From Syngnathus acus (lineage: Eukaryota; Chordata; Actinopteri; Syngnathiformes; Syngnathidae): a DNA stretch of 64,000 nucleotides. How positions within the stretch are numbered: the first letter of the stretch is position 1; every line of letters starts with the position of its first letter. The stretch spans positions 14,363,693 to 14,427,692 of the forward strand of contig NC_051088.1 in NCBI RefSeq assembly GCF_901709675.1. The letters are read 5' to 3'. The position numbers and the translations under genes are program-made. Shown piece by piece: positions 1 through 22,100 of this stretch. The notes below the pieces were generated by a model. That model worked only from the letters and a program-made list of their open reading frames with translations, was not told where the DNA came from and made no database searches.

Positions 1-7948
<7,948 letters not shown>

Positions 7949-9083
7949 CGCGCGAGACCACACAATATGTTGCACATTCAGGAGCCTGATGAGCAGTTGG
8001 GTGGGGAAGCAGTCACACAGTACGCCGCTGCACCAGCAGTAAACTCCAAGCAACAGGCAAGAGTGGCCAAAAGCCTAGCGGTCACCGATGGGCGGAGCCA
8101 ACCACCAGCTGTCACTTAGTTCTATTATAGTAATTGACTTCTTTTTTTCTATATGCAAATGTAGAAAAAGCGATCGCACGCGTAACTATTTTTTAGCGGC
8201 TCATGGCATGAACAAAAAAAATCACATCTGTTATTAATAAATTTGTTTTATTTATTGTCTACTTTTTCCAAATGTGCAAAGATGATTAAAAAGAAATTAC
8301 AAGAAAAAAATTGCACACACTGCTGCAAATTTTGACAACACTATAGACAACACCAAATTTGCTTGGCAAAAACAACAAAAGAAATGCAGAATAAGCAATG
8401 CAAAATTGCAATGCGTTTTGTTCTTGTAGCCGACAACATATAAACCCAAATAATTTTAAATAATGCCTGGATGTGGCTCGCATCATTATTAGTGCCCCTC
8501 TATTCACGTTCCTTCAAGTTGCTGCTGTCCGTTTTTCAATCAAGATCTCAACCACGGTTGACTTGACCTCTCTCCATTTTTTGCATCGTTTCGTCAGAAA
8601 AATAAACACTCCCATGCAGATACCTGAAAAAATGTGCTCTGTTACTTCCCACCACAAGAGCCACACAGACATTCTGTCAAAAGCAAGCCCAGTTAATTTG
8701 TTTAGCCTCATTAAAGCAAATCCTAACAGGGGCAAAGAAAACACAATTACAAAGAATGTAAAATGCTAACCAGTGCAATGATGCAATAGTAACATCATTT
8801 CAATCTAAACAATAGATTCATTCATAGTCTCATGAAAACTCACGCAATCTAAATTTCCTAACTTTATGACTGACTATCTAAGACCTTACTTTCCTCATTT
8901 GCAGAAAACCCCAACCTCGGCTTGTTTGCTCAACAAGACCGTCCAGAGTTCTCACATCCACAGTCAGTTTGCAATTCTCGGGAGGGCAACTCAGGCCATA
9001 AATTTTCTTATAAGGTCAGAAGTTCGCCTCCCTCGGCTCCTCGGTTCAAACGTTGTCGTCCCTCCGAGCCATAAAGGGAAGTC
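7949..9083. other. Spacer between kbtbd12 and the NUAK gene
   Basis: Both flanking genes run on the minus strand, so this holds the 3' flank of kbtbd12 and the promoter and 5' leader of the NUAK gene. The NUAK-proximal part (about 7700-8110) is GC-rich, as expected of a CpG-type vertebrate promoter and first exon. The region 8130-9000 is AT-rich, with no recognisable gene. Confidence 0.5.
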
Positions 9084-12000
9084 TCATTGTGTGATGAGGT
9101 CACGAGGATTGAGGTTAGCCACAACGCAGACATCATAGCTGTCGTGCATTGCTGCGTGTCTTTCTACCACTGCCCACACGTTCTCGGCAGGGTCCAATTC
9201 CAAAACCTCCTTGGTGATGATCTCATGACGGCCTGTAGCCAAAATAGACAACATACATATAAAGTACGGTTTACGAGACTCTACAACACACTGTTATCTA
9301 TAGCAGGGGTTCTCAACTGGTTTTGTCCAAGGGACCACCATTACAACCAAGAGGCAACTCGGGACCACTGCTTTGGCAGAAAATTATTTTATTTTGCACC
9401 GAAGGAGGATAGACCTATATAGGCTATTTGTGCGCATCTGTATGTCTATTTTGGGAATCTTAGCTACATTTGACATCATTGGGATGGGGAAATGATTCAC
9501 AAAATTAGCTGGATAATAAATCAAGTCTAAATAAGAAATCAATTTTATTTTTGAAAATGTTACAATAATTTATCAGTTCCGATTTCGCGGACCACCTATA
9601 ATAACGCCACGGACCACTCGAGGGCCGCGTACTACTGGTTGATAATCCCTGACCTATCGGGCGTGGTGATATGGCCTTTAAAATTAAAGCTGTGTTTTTA
9701 CCCCCCAAAAAATCCAGTTTTGAATAACCTCTTATCTAGAATTCGAAACCTACTTGCCCCCTTGTAGTATCCGCAGAGATACAGCTTCCCTTGCACTACT
9801 CCTGCATTTGTGGTGTTGTTTCGGAGGGACAGCAAGGACATGGGCAGAGTCGGGCCTAGCCTCCATGTGTCTGTTTCCGGGTTGTAAATCTCTACAGAGC
9901 TCAGAGAGCGACGTGATTGGCCGAGGTCCTCTCCATCACATCCAATGCCACCTGAAGAAAACAACGGTATCACCTTTCCCTGCTTTTTTTCCCCATCACA
10001 CATACACATCTGTTGTCTTGAGATCAGACCTAAAATGTAGATTTCTCCATTGAGAACGGCAGAGCCAAAGCGATACCTGGAGCACTTCATCCTAGCGCAT
10101 TCTTTCCATCGGTCTTTACCGGGATCAAACTGAAACACTCGGTTATTCAGCTTGTCTGGTTCCTCATCTGGATGGCTCTGTAGAAGGGAAAACAAAGCCA
10201 CTAGGGTCACAGGATTTCACTCCACATCCTGTATGATATCTAATAACTAAGTTTTGCAGAATAGTCTCAGAATTAGAATCCATGGCCATGTTCATAAAGA
10301 TAAATGGAACAGCAAAAGACTATTGGGGAGTCTTGAATGCAGCCTTGTTTTGCAATTCTATTACATTTTCATACAGTACAAAATAAGTCATGCTACCGAC
10401 TTAGCATCCGTGGCGAACGTTGGCCTGCTCACAGTGTGAATGTTTACAAGCCGAGGTTAGTTCGTGAAGTCGTACTTCCCCTTTAATCGCATTTGTGGCC
10501 TTCATTCATCAAATATCATGTTTGTACCTGTGGCGACCATCCTCCCAACACATAAAGACGATCCTTGAGGCTAACAGTGCTGTGGCAAGCTAAAGGAAGA
10601 GGCAGCGGGGCGAAAGAGATCCAGCTGCCACCTCTCCTCAGCGACCACCTCATCACACTGTCTGTGATGACGTAATGATGGTGCACTTTCATCTGACCGC
10701 CAATCACGTAGACTGCGTCACCCAGCAGCCCGAAAGCATACATGTCCCTATGTTCCGCCGAACAAAGTTCGACCCAGATAGACTCCTCGGCAGGATTGTA
10801 CCTGGAACACGAACAAACCAGGTCAGGTGGTGAATTAAAATAGTGACACGCAGTTCCTGTGTCCACCTGTAGAGATCCACTCTCTTCATTCTACGTTCAT
10901 CTTCTGCCTCTACGGCGACCACTATGGTGTTGTCACGAGTCACAGCGCCCCCTGAGATCTGACCAAACCCCGCTGAGCCCTTCAGAGGAGAAGGTATGTA
11001 GTGAGTCTTTCTGTCTCGGGGAGCGAAGCAAAAATTTTGATCAGCACGGCCCCCACGCCGGGATGGAACCCCATCCTTGTCCACGTCTCCCAAGCAGATC
11101 AGGAAGTTGGTGGTCTCCATCCCGTAGCGAAGTGTTTGTCGAGGCGGGGCCGATGCCTGGCATGAGTTCTGGAGAGCCGTGTCAAACATCCGAAAGCACT
11201 CAAAGTCTCGCAGCAAAACCTGGTGCACAACATACACAATAAACAATGAATATATTGTTCTTGTCACATGAGCAACCCAAAGGCGTGTCTATCTTCCTCT
11301 TCTATTCCTACCGGGTTTCTCCTCCTCGCTTTTTGCAGGAACACGGGATCCACAAGCTCCAGCCGGACACGCCCGAGCAACTCCACAGCCTGAGCTTCCC
11401 TCTGCGAATCCCCTCGCCGCTTCGCCACCCAACGCAACACCAGCTCCAGCACCACCTCCTCCTGGGAGATGTTCAGGTCATCTGATGCCAGCAGATCTGC
11501 AAGACTTTGAGCATCCAAATCCAGAACTTCCTCTTCTTCACAAACCTTGGAAAAAAAAACTGACTGTAAACTGGCAACACAATTTGAAGAAGAACAAGCG
11601 GAAGAAGAATAAACCGCGATTTCAAGAGGGCCTCTGCTCTGCTGGGTGCTCGAGCATCAAAGCCATCATTGCCATCAGTCAATTCAACATCATGGACACA
11701 CAAAAAAGTGAAATTTGCACCTGTGTAAAGTGTTGACAAAGGTATCGAAAAGCACAGTCAGCCAAACTTGTGGCCCCCAAGTCTCTGGCCCAGTGGTACA
11801 GACCAACACAGTTGGAAGCGTCCATCCTGGCCTCCATGTGCCTTTGACATAACCTACAGTAGCGTCAATGTTTTACTTGGAATGTCCCACTCATTTAATA
11901 AGCAAATGGTCCCAGTCTTTTTCCCACCGGAATGCTCCATCGACATGAAGCAGGAAGGCGGCAGCAGACACTGCCTGGATGTTGTCGTTGGACAGGTAGA

Positions 12001-12370
12001 GTTCAGCGCGGTACATGTATCCCAGAAGAAGCTCCAAGCTGTGAGCTGAAGTGTCTCTCAGGGGTACTTCGCCTCCCCTTGTTTCTTTTAGACCACATGT
12101 AAACATGGCCTGGACATAGACAGAAATTAAAATGATCACATGAACCAACTCCTATTAGTGTTAACGTTGCGGGAGACTACTTTTTGGACTGACACGCACC
12201 TGGAAGTATGGGCTAAATGCAGACAGCACCACCTTGTGGCAAGCGAAGGAAATGCCGCCAGCAACTAGAACCACGTCAGTGAGCTCCTGGGTAGTTCTCA
12301 TCTTCTCCAGTTGCCTAAGAAGATGTGCTCCATGCTCAGCCTGAGCGGTGGCCACCAGGAGAGTATCCAT
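9084..12370 (-). CDS. kbtbd12: Kelch repeat and BTB domain-containing protein 12, complete
   Basis: BTB-BACK-kelch protein; such proteins usually act as substrate adaptors for CUL3 ubiquitin ligases, but the substrate of KBTBD12 is not established. Exons in transcript order: 12200-12370, 11928-12109, 11721-11853, 11312-11545, 10867-11219, 10528-10801, 10030-10177, 9754-9951, 9084-9232. They sum to 1842 bases, 613 aa, against 623 in human. Seen: BTB domain in the first two exons (DVVLVAGG, CHKVVLSAFSPYF, AMFTCGL), BACK domain (DASNCVGLY, SDDLNIS, VLRWV), the family-specific LRYGMETTNFL, then kelch blades with VYVIGG, LYVLGGW, PDEEPD and IYILGGIGC. The protein ends NPRDLITQ. The donor at 9753 is read as A|GTAGGT because this joins KGAS to RHEII exactly as in human GADRHEV. 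A hAT-like element sits in the last intron. Confidence 0.95.
9304..9651. mobile_element. hAT-like non-autonomous element in the last kbtbd12 intron
   Basis: The element begins CAGGGGTTCTCAAC and ends with the inverted counterpart GATAATCCCTG; internal sequence repeats 'gggaccac' and 'ggaccac' near both ends. The 8-base flanks are atctatag on the left and acctatcg on the right, 6 of 8 identical, as expected for a decayed hAT target duplication. It has no coding capacity, and most of the interior is AT-rich. Confidence 0.75.
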
Positions 12371-12504
12371 TCGACTGATGCCTGCGCACAGACGTATTGT
12401 TTAAACATTTTCTTATCCGTGCTGTGCATGCAGAAAATGGCAGTCTTCATTCACAGACTAATAGCATTGCTGTTATACTATTCATGTTCTATAGCACATA
12501 ATTA

Positions 12505-12640
12505 TAAAAGGTCTACACACCCCTGTTCAAATGCCAGGTTTTTGTAAAATAGAAAAATAAGACTGAAATAACAAAAAACTTTTGACACCATTACAAATGA
12601 GACCTATATTCTGTTCAACACAATTGGAAAAAAATATATA
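12505..12640. mobile_element. Tc1/mariner-like terminal fragment
   Basis: It starts 'aaggtctacacacccctgtt' and continues with the 'caacacaattggaaaaa' segment typical of the end of a fish Tc1-like transposon. Only one end is recognisable here; there is no transposase. Confidence 0.6.
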
Positions 12641-12666
12641 TTTTCAGTGAGTGTGAGATTTTCAGT

Positions 12667-12690
12667 GAGGTTATTTATTTATTTATTTAT
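12667..12690. repeat. (TTTA)n microsatellite
   Basis: About six tandem TTTA units are visible in the spacer upstream of kbtbd12. Confidence 0.85.
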
Positions 12691-15600
12691 TGTGCAAGTG
12701 TGCATAGCCTTTATATTTAGAGAGGATTAAAGTTACACCTTAATGCCCAAGCCATGGTCTAAGGGCAAATTCATAACATCACAAGTTCAAAAAGTAACAT
12801 TATGGAGAAGGGCACAACATGATCTCTGGCATTAAATATATCATGGAACACCAGAGCCTGGATCTGAACCTTCAAGTTCAGATTTTTTAGGCTAGCACTC
12901 ATCGACTGTGCTATGTGCCTTCAAACCCTCCCACTGAAATCACACTGTCGGAGAAAGGAATACTGCACATTTGAGTGCTAACATGCAGGCCAGCTTTCAC
13001 AAAGCAATTTTGCAATGTTAGCAGTCACATGCATGTATGACTTCGTAGCAAAGCATGCCGTTTGTGGCAATCATACCAGGAGTGTCCTACTCAGATCATT
13101 CAGCCGTCTTTGGGCTCGATTTTGTTTTACTCTCAGTTGTAGTTGTGATGGCTGCTAATCCTGTCTTGTGTACTTCGGGCAAGGCGGTGGGCAAGTGTTT
13201 ACTGGCAGAAGGGTTTAAAATAGACCAGCAAGACTACTTGGACCTTTGGTTTCTTCAGGTTTCCACGAGTGGCTGCCAATGACAAATAAATATCTAGAGT
13301 CCCCCCCTCCAAACACACACATTGAACAGGTTTGCACGTACACTGATATACAGTAATTCCCTACCAGACCACCTGCACAATGAGTGAACTCTCCAATATA
13401 CTGTAGAAATATCCTATTTTAAAAACTCATCTGCATTTCTTAGAGCAATTATGACACTTATTTCATTAAAGGTCTTTAAGCACATTTTTAAAATAACACA
13501 AACATATTAAAACTAACAATGATAGTAATACAAAAATAATGAGCACTTAAACAAAATGGTATGCTCCCATCTAGTGGTAGACAGTGGAATTATATTCAAA
13601 AAGTCAACTCAATAGTTACAATTTATCACCCCCAAAAATCCCCCAAATAGTGGGATCGCAACTACATCGATGGGAGTATCACTTTTCAGCCAATCTCGAG
13701 AAATGCAAACACATTTTTCTTACAAAATGTTATCATCCAGAAATCATCTCTTGCTTCACTCTGAGTAATCCTACTCCCTGTTTACAATAGGCTACCCCTC
13801 CACTGACAGAGGGATTTAATTGCAGAAACACATCAAGATAAGAAACCATGAACACCTTTGCTTGTTATACTCTTTGTACATGAGATATATATTTTCTGAA
13901 TGTAGTTTTATTTTCATGACGTATGTCACAACTATTCAACTTCCGATAAGCAAGTGATCTCATAATGGGATGTCACGGCTGCCTTTTATTTTCCCAGCGG
14001 TGGGCAAAATGTCCTGGGAACATCATCCCAAATCTTAAGTACACATTATCTTGGCAACACTGACATCCGTCTGTATCAAATCTTTTTGGATACTTTGTAA
14101 TATACAGCAAGTGACAGTTCAGATAACTTCAGATAACGTGACCTGCTCAGTTCTTATGGCGTGACCTCAGTTTCTCAGTTTGTTGTATTATTATTAATAT
14201 GACCAAAATATACTTTTTTCAATTCAAAATAGAAGCCAGTTTCTTTGACCAAATTCAAGTGTCCACCTCTAACCGTGGCCAACTTAAAGTGCATCTAGAG
14301 TGTGATGGCGCGCACGTACACACAGCTCCTGATTAGGTGTCACTTATTAAACGGACCTCGGACAAATGGTTACTTTGTTTTGTTACACCGTGTGCTGCAC
14401 TGTGTGTGGAAATAGTTAGACGGTTTTCGAAATTACGCTGCACTGACATCAACAAACCTTTGCTGTTGTCATAGTCACGCTTATTTTGTGGATGGTTGAG
14501 TGATTGTAATGGTTGACCACCAGGGTTGAGCTCATCTCAAGCTCAACGGTAAACCTGACGAGAGTTTCATCCTAAATGGTTCACGAAAAATGTTTGTGAA
14601 TTGAGTCTATGGTTTTAATAAGCATTTTTTGAGAGATGTGTACCAGTCACAAAATTAGGTACACTTCAAAAATGTAATGAGTAAGCACAAGGTGAAAATG
14701 CAAAGCTGAAATTTGACCTTGAGCTTCAGTGGAGATGGTGCTAACCACTAATTATACAGATAATAATTCTCACTTTCTTGTGAGTGACAGAAAGCTTGTC
14801 TCCTTATGTCTGCTATCATCAAGCTTAATCAAAAATAATAAAAAAACTAGGACTGGAAAAATACCCAACTTTGTCTTTCTGCCTAGCTCCATAACCGCAA
14901 ATATGTTAGGTCTCTAGTAGTAATATGCGTCACATCATGTAAATCAGTACATGTCTGATTATTTATTTTAGCTTGGTTTTTTCCTCCTCTCATTTAAACA
15001 TTAATACTCTTCATGATGCTTTTTGGGCAAAGTGTGATGTTTTTGTTTCTTGCTCATCCCCTGAGATGTTGTTTCAGCTTTGCTTGATCATCAAAATATT
15101 ATTAACTGCAGGCATTTACATGTATGTGATAACTGCCAGGGTTAATATGTGCGGGAATGCTTCCTCTTTCTTTTCACATTGTTAGTCATTCCTCTCAGAA
15201 AAATAACTCCCCTTCTATGAGTGGGTTGCTCTTTTACGTGAAACGCAGAGCATCATGGGCATTTTTTCCTACGGGGGGGTGATCGGGGAATCACAAGGTC
15301 ACAATAACAACACATCATGTCAGGAAGATAATGCTAGAATGAGACATTTCATGACAGAGTCAAACAAAATGTGTATTTTAACTGAAAGTTAAAAATAATG
15401 AAATCACTTCGCATTTCCTATTTGTGAAGAGCAACAGTGATTGAATTGCTAGTCGAAAAGTATCAGTCGTAATGGTGGCTTTGCCATAAATTGTGCAATA
15501 AAATAAAGACTTTGTCTTACATGTTTATCACCCGCCCCCCCTCCGTCATTATGCAAGCTAAACTCCCATCAATAATGACATTTGTCATTTTAACAAGTAC

Positions 15601-16103
15601 CTATCTAAACATTAACTTGCTCAAATTAAACATCAAAAAGATAATGCAAAGTAAAAGTTTTTTTTTGTGTGACTATGAGCCAGGGCTAAGCTGTCCTTGA
15701 CTATAAATGTTATCAACTTAATTCACTGTTACAACATGACATAATGAGGGATGGTTATGATTAATGCTGCTGGCTTGAAAAAAAAAATACATTTTACTTT
15801 TTTTTTTTACTTGTTCTGAGTACAGCTGACACTATCAAAATTAAAGTAGAATTTCCATCACATTATGTTTGTGCAGAAAGCAAACTCGGGCGGTTGTCAT
15901 ATAAGGGCAGGAAAACAACAGTCACTCCCACTGACCAATAGCAGCTTGAGAAATAGGCCGTGTTAATCAGTAGAGCACATGCAGGCAACTTCACTCACTT
16001 CTCAGCAATTGATGTGCAACTGTGTGAGTTTCATTTCTTAGAGGATCCTCTGGCACAAAGCGGAAACCGGTTTTACATCCAGGAAAGAAAAATATACACT
16101 AAC

Positions 16104-19100
16104 ATGGAGGATAGGAACTGCTCTTTGGTGGAGTATTCGGTGCAGCGACAAGTTTTGAATGAGGTATCCCTGGATGAGGTGGCGCAAAAAGGGATATGGT
16201 CTACAAAGCCAACCTTCAGTGAACGTCTCAAAGGCTCCATGAGGTAACAACCACCATCAATAATCAAAAGCGATAATGGATGTGAGATTTTATTTGCATG
16301 GTTGTAAATATGCCTGCAGACGAATTGGTAGTGATTGAGGAAAACCATTGATTATCGGCAAGCAACAATTACAGTATTGATTTGTAGCCATAAAAATCAC
16401 ATTGCTTGGACATTTAAGTGCCACAACATTAGGTACACAAAACCTGATGATGTGATGTAACAAAATCAAATGACAGAAATGTGAGAGAGCTTTTCTCATT
16501 CATTCAATTTTATAACTGAAATTGTAGTTTGTATCGCTCACCACCGAAGTCCAAACAGAATTTGAGTGCCAGGTCCAACAAGTGGCTTTATCACTTCCTG
16601 CATTTCATCACTCAGTTGGAAAACACCGTCTTTATATTTGTACACAGTGTCGTCCAGTGTAACATTTGGGGAAATTTTGTAGCATGTGTTGCAATTCTCA
16701 TGATGTTACATTTTAGTGGACCAAGACTTTGAATAAGCCCCTCACTGGGGTCAAGGGTGTGCTGGAGCCTATCCCAGCTGACTTTGGGCAAGAGGCGGGG
16801 GACACCCCGAGCTGGTCGCCAGCCAATCGCAGGGCACGTGTAGACAAACTGTTCACACTCACATTCACACTTACAGACAAGTTAGACGTTTCAAAGAACC
16901 TTCTATGCACGTTTTTGGAATGTGGGAGGAAAATGGAGTAAACCCATGCAGGCACGGGGAGAACATGCAAACTCCACACAGGAAGGCTGGCTCCACGACC
17001 TCTGAACTGCGAGGCCCTATTCAGTTTCAGCAAATGTATTCACAACAAGCTTTAATGTCCATATGTCTACTGACTGTCCCAGGTGCTCTGTGCCCCGTGC
17101 CAAACAAGTTTTGATGAACTGGGTGCCTGTTCTTGAATGGCTGCCTAAATACGCCATCAGAGAGAATGCAATGGGGGACTTGATCGCCGGCTGCAGCGTG
17201 GGCATCATGCATTTACCACAAGGTCAGTCAGATCGATAAATAAACAAATGAGTGATAGAAAACATGGGAAAGTAGTTGGCATGGCCTGTGCTCTGATTTG
17301 CTATCAGGCATGGCGTATGCTCTTCTGGCTTCTCTGAGCCCAGTGTTTGGCTTGTACACCTCTCTCTACCCGGTTCTGGTCTACTTCATCTTTGGCACTT
17401 CTAGACACATCTCAATCGGTGAGTGGAACACAGATGATGTTTCCATAGACACAGACGTCCTTGCATGAGTCTTGATGAATTGGTGTTTTGTGTTTCAGGT
17501 ACCTTTGCAGTGATCAGTATCATGATCGGGAGTGTGACCGAGCGGTTGGCTCCTGATAGTAACTTCCTTGTTAATGCTACAAATGGGACAGGAAGTGTAA
17601 ATATCAACGAACGGGATGCTTACAGAGTGCAGATAGCCAGCTCGCTCACAGTCCTAGCAGGATTGTTTCAGGTGCGTTTCTACTTTTGTCTCGAACTTTC
17701 TACCACGCTGAGGTCTTCAACCAGATCTCTTTCCCTCACCCCAAGATCCTGTTGGGTGTGGTGAGGTTTGGTTTCGTGGTCACTTACTTGTCTGAGCCGC
17801 TGGTTCGAGGATACACCACAGGATCAGCGTGCCATGTGTTGTGCTCCCAGCTCAAATATTTGTTTGGGGTAACTCCAGCTCGCTTCTCCGGTCCATTCTC
17901 GCTCATTTACGTGAGTACGACACATAAAGCTCGTCGTTTCCAAACAATTATGGATGTGTTTCTTGCCCGGTTTAATTCTTAGCCTTTTTCATAACAGACT
18001 CTGGTGGAAATATGCCGCTTGCTACCCCAGACGGTGGTACCGGAGCTGGTGGTGAGTCTGGTGGCCCTCTCCATTCTCATTGTGATCAAAGAGCTCAATC
18101 AATACTACAGGCAGAAGCTGCCCCTGCCTATTCCCATAGAACTCATCATGGTAAGTCCTTTTGATTTAGATCTTTAGCACAATAATAATAATCTCAAGGT
18201 CAACGGGCAGATTTCATATTTGCATGTGCTAAAGTTGACCTCAACCTGATATTATCTCGTGCACTCCTTATGTTTGCAGATCATTGCAGCAACAATCATC
18301 ACACATTTTTGTGGCCTTGCTACAAAATACAACATTGATATTGTCGGTGAGATCCCAAGTGGGTGAGTATATCTTTTTTTAGGATGGCAGCAAGTTGTCA
18401 AACATGCAGTATAGCGGATTTAGACGTACAAATAATTGTTGAGCCCCCCCCCCCTTATTACAGATACTCTTTTGTGTCCTTTATATTCACACTTCTTCTG
18501 ACAGTAGTCATAGTGGATAAACTATTACAAATGGGATTATTAAAATATGTTAAGTCAAAAGAACACCTGTAGAATGTGTGACACAAATATTTACAATCGC
18601 TGAATTCAGTCCCAGCCATGCATGACTGCCTCAAAAGGAAACAATCGTTGAGCTTTCTCCTTTGGAGATAAGTCAACTGATATCGGCAAATATGGATTCC
18701 ACCATGTTTCTGCAGATCTTGAGATAACTACTAAACTTCATGAGTTCTTTGTGTTCCACCTAATCCTCGCTTATCTCGCTTATCTTCTTCCATTCCAGGC
18801 TTAAGGCCCCCCGAGCTCCAGATGTGACGCTGTTCTCTGCATTGATCGGTGACGCTTTTGCCATTGCCATTGTGGGCTATGCCATCAACATTTCTCTTGG
18901 TAAAACGTTTGCCCTCAAGCATGGCTACAAAGTGGATAGCAACCAGGTGAGGCAAGACAAACAATTTTGGCCTTTCCATCCATTTGTTCAAAAAATAAAA
19001 TCAAATTCAGTGAAAATTACTCTCCAGCATTTGATTTTCCTTCATTAGTGTGTTTCTCAATGTTCCCTTTGCTTGTACAAGTATTATTTTCTAATTTTTT

Positions 19101-22100
19101 GAAACCCTGAGGCAAAATTTAGTTTTTCAATTCAAGATATCACGTGGAAGCAGTTTTCATTATTTTTTGACAGTAATGTGTGAAGGTATGCGAAGCGCAA
19201 AGACTGAGTGAGAGGCTTCGAGCTACTCTCATTAATCATTAATGCAGAACAAGCTCTAATCACACTTGTGCTGCTTAAATACGCCTGCCAATGCTTTCAG
19301 TGTGGCAACGATGTGTTGACCTGGCTATAAAGTTAACCAGCAGTACACCAATATTATTGAACACACTCCTTACACGACATAGGTTGTTAATGTAACAACA
19401 CCAAATATAACTTAAGAATATTGTTTGTTTTTTGTTCCACCAGGAGCTGGTTGCTCTCGGACTTAGCAACACCATCGGCGGCTGTTTTCAGTGTTATTCC
19501 GTGACTTCTTCCCTGTCGCGGAGCCTCATTCAGGAGAGTACTGGGGGAAGAACACAAGTAAAGCAACTTGCCATTGGCAAAAAAAATATCTCCGATTCCT
19601 TCCTAATCTCACATGTGACGCTGAAAGACTGCATTGCGTGTTTCATCAGGTCGCAGGACTGATTTCTTCCATCATCGTTCTGATTACGGTCTTAAAAATA
19701 GGATCTCTTTTTGCAGCTCTCCCAAAGGTATTGGTTTCTCGGCCGACTTTTTAGCCTTCAAAGAAAGTTCAAATGCCTTTCTTGAATGTTTCATCCTGGT
19801 GCTTACACCTCTGCTTTGGAAGGTTAATGATGTTGTGGCTATCTGTGCATGTTCTTCAGGCTGTCTTATCCACAATAGTGTTTGTGAACTTAAAAGGAAT
19901 GTTTAAGCAGTTCTCTGATGTGCCTATGCTGTTCAAGACCAACAAGGTTGACTTGGTATGACCTAACACTCCGAAAGATCCCGCTAGGCGACATGCAGCT
20001 TTGTTAATTTGTACTTTTACTGCCCTCTAGCTTGTGTGGCTGGTAACATTCACATCCACCATTCTACTCAACTTGGACCTGGGTTTGGCTGTCTCCATTG
20101 CCTTTTCTATGCTGACGGTTATCTTCCGAACCCAGCTGTACGTACCCGTCGGTATTTACACTCGAGTGTGATAAGCAAGTGAGGTGGTTTCATGTTTTGT
20201 GTCATTGTCTCTCTCAGGCCACGCTATTCAATCTTGGGCCAAGTACCAGCCACCAATTTATATCTGGACGTAGACACATACAAAGAGGTAATGAGAACCA
20301 TAGTATATGTTCTGTGCAGCCCAACTAGTTGAATCACTGCATTCTCATTATTGTTTTATATGAATTAAACAGGCAAAATCCAGCTGTTTCTATCCATCTC
20401 AGGGGGCAGCAAGGTTGCCACTGGCTGTCGCCTGAAAATGACATCACGGTTGCCAGGTCTCAGATCACAACCAATCATAGCTCACCAGTTTTCTGAAGCT
20501 GTATCGTGATAGGTTGTGACCCACAACTTGGCAACTGTCATTTTCAGTTGACAGCAGGGGTCGCGGGCGTGCTGGAGTCTATCCCAGCAGTCATCAGGCA
20601 GTAGGGGGGGGGAATACCCTGAACCGGTTGCCAGACAACCGCAGGGCACACAGAGACGCACTCGCACTCACACCTAGGGACAATTTGGAGTGTTCAATCA
20701 GCCTACCAAGCATGTTTTTGGGATGTGGGAGGAAACCGGAGTGCTCGGAGAAAACCCACGCGGGCACGGGGAGAACATGCAAACTCCACACAGGGAGGGC
20801 CGGAGGTGGAATCGAACCCGCACCCTCCTAACTCTGAGGCAGACGTGCTAACTAGTGCACCACCGAGCCACCTCACAGACAACATATTATTTTAAAGAAT
20901 ACTTAGGGGTTGAATTCCTCTGAAGTGATTTTTTTTCTCAAGAATAGTTACTAATACTGACAAAACAAAATTCATCATGAAAGCAAACAATAAGAATCTG
21001 ATTTTCTTGATCTGTGCCCACAGGCTAAAGAGATTCCCGGACTCAAAATCTTTCATTCTTCCGCAACAATCTATTACACCAATGCTGAGATGTACTTGGA
21101 GGCCTTACAAGAGAAGGTTAGCATTTGTCCTTGCTCACTTTTAGGCTACCCCGAGCTGCCATTACTATCTAATTTACAATTCACTCCCCAAGCTTTCATT
21201 GCTACACTCTTACACTCTTGTTTTGTAGAGTGGCATTCAAATTGGAAAACTGCTGGCAGCAAAGAAAAAACAAGATGCAACGCTGAAGCAGCAGGAGAAA
21301 AAGTCAGACAAGAATGAAGCAAAGCATCAAGTATGCTCCATTTCATTTTGAATTGACATCCCTCCCTCCCTCCCTTATTTCAAGTATGACAAACATCTTT
21401 TTTCCCCCAGCAGAGTGCTAGTAATCTGTCCAATAACACATTCTCCTTGGAAGAGATCAAAATCACTGCAGTACTGAAAGAGAATTTTCAGCATGGTATA
21501 CCCTTGAAGGCGACCGAATCTGCAGTGAATGGATTTGGTAAAGGCCACGTGAACCAGGCCTACCAATCCGACACAATGTCCGACTCCAATTGTGACATGG
21601 GAAGGTCGCAGTATTATGACAGCAACGCGCTGGCTTCGAAAGAGAGCCATGACAAGAAAGGACTCACCGATGCGCAGGTTCCTCACAGCATCATCTTGGA
21701 CCTCTCAACAACTAGCTTTGTGGACACCGTCGCCGTGAAGACCTTGAAAAATGTACTCAGGTGCTATGAGAAGCAAATTTTATTTATTCATTTATTGACA
21801 TGAACTTTTTCTTCCAGATTTTCCAGAACCTAACAGATATTGGTGTAGGAGTCTACCTCACTGGCTGCCAAGGTCAGTGGTCCTCCAAACATATCTAACA
21901 CACATTACTCACAAAACATTAGGGAGATTTGGCTAGCAGGGGGAATTTTAAGATGAATCAAAAAATAACTTTGCCTTCCCTAAAATTTGGAATGTGCGTC
22001 AATCTCTTATGACATTTCACTACTTTGCACTTGTTCTACAACAAGTGGCAAAATGTGTTTGTAATTGGAGTTTCTGGTTTGTGGTCACTGGTTTTCAAAC

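Larger units (their letters stand above)
12371..16103. other. 3.7 kb spacer between kbtbd12 and slc26a6
   Basis: This region lies between the divergent kbtbd12 (-) and slc26a6 (+) genes and should contain both promoters. It holds a Tc1-like fragment (12505-12640) and a TTTA run (12667-12690). The frames visible near 13055-13282 and 14729-15185 have no recognisable domain and no splice partner. The last part, 15900-16103, is the probable slc26a6 leader. I see no gene inside. Confidence 0.6.

Noticed and set aside
9752-9760. GC donor GGGG|GCAAGT in kbtbd12
   Set aside because: It would throw the last exon out of frame. The GT donor four bases on restores the conserved KGASRHE.
11721-11841. Alternative acceptor CAAAG|GCAC for kbtbd12 exon 3
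   Set aside because: It keeps the frame but drops LCQR. The acceptor 12 bases upstream restores LCQRHMEARMDASN, which aligns with human.
13055-13282. Plus-strand 75-codon frame with a hydrophobic stretch
   Set aside because: Briefly looked like a coding exon, but there is no family match, no clear splice sites, and it lies in a repeat-rich spacer.
15960-16103. Longer N-terminus for slc26a6
   Set aside because: The frame is open upstream but holds no in-frame ATG before 16104, so it is treated as 5' UTR.
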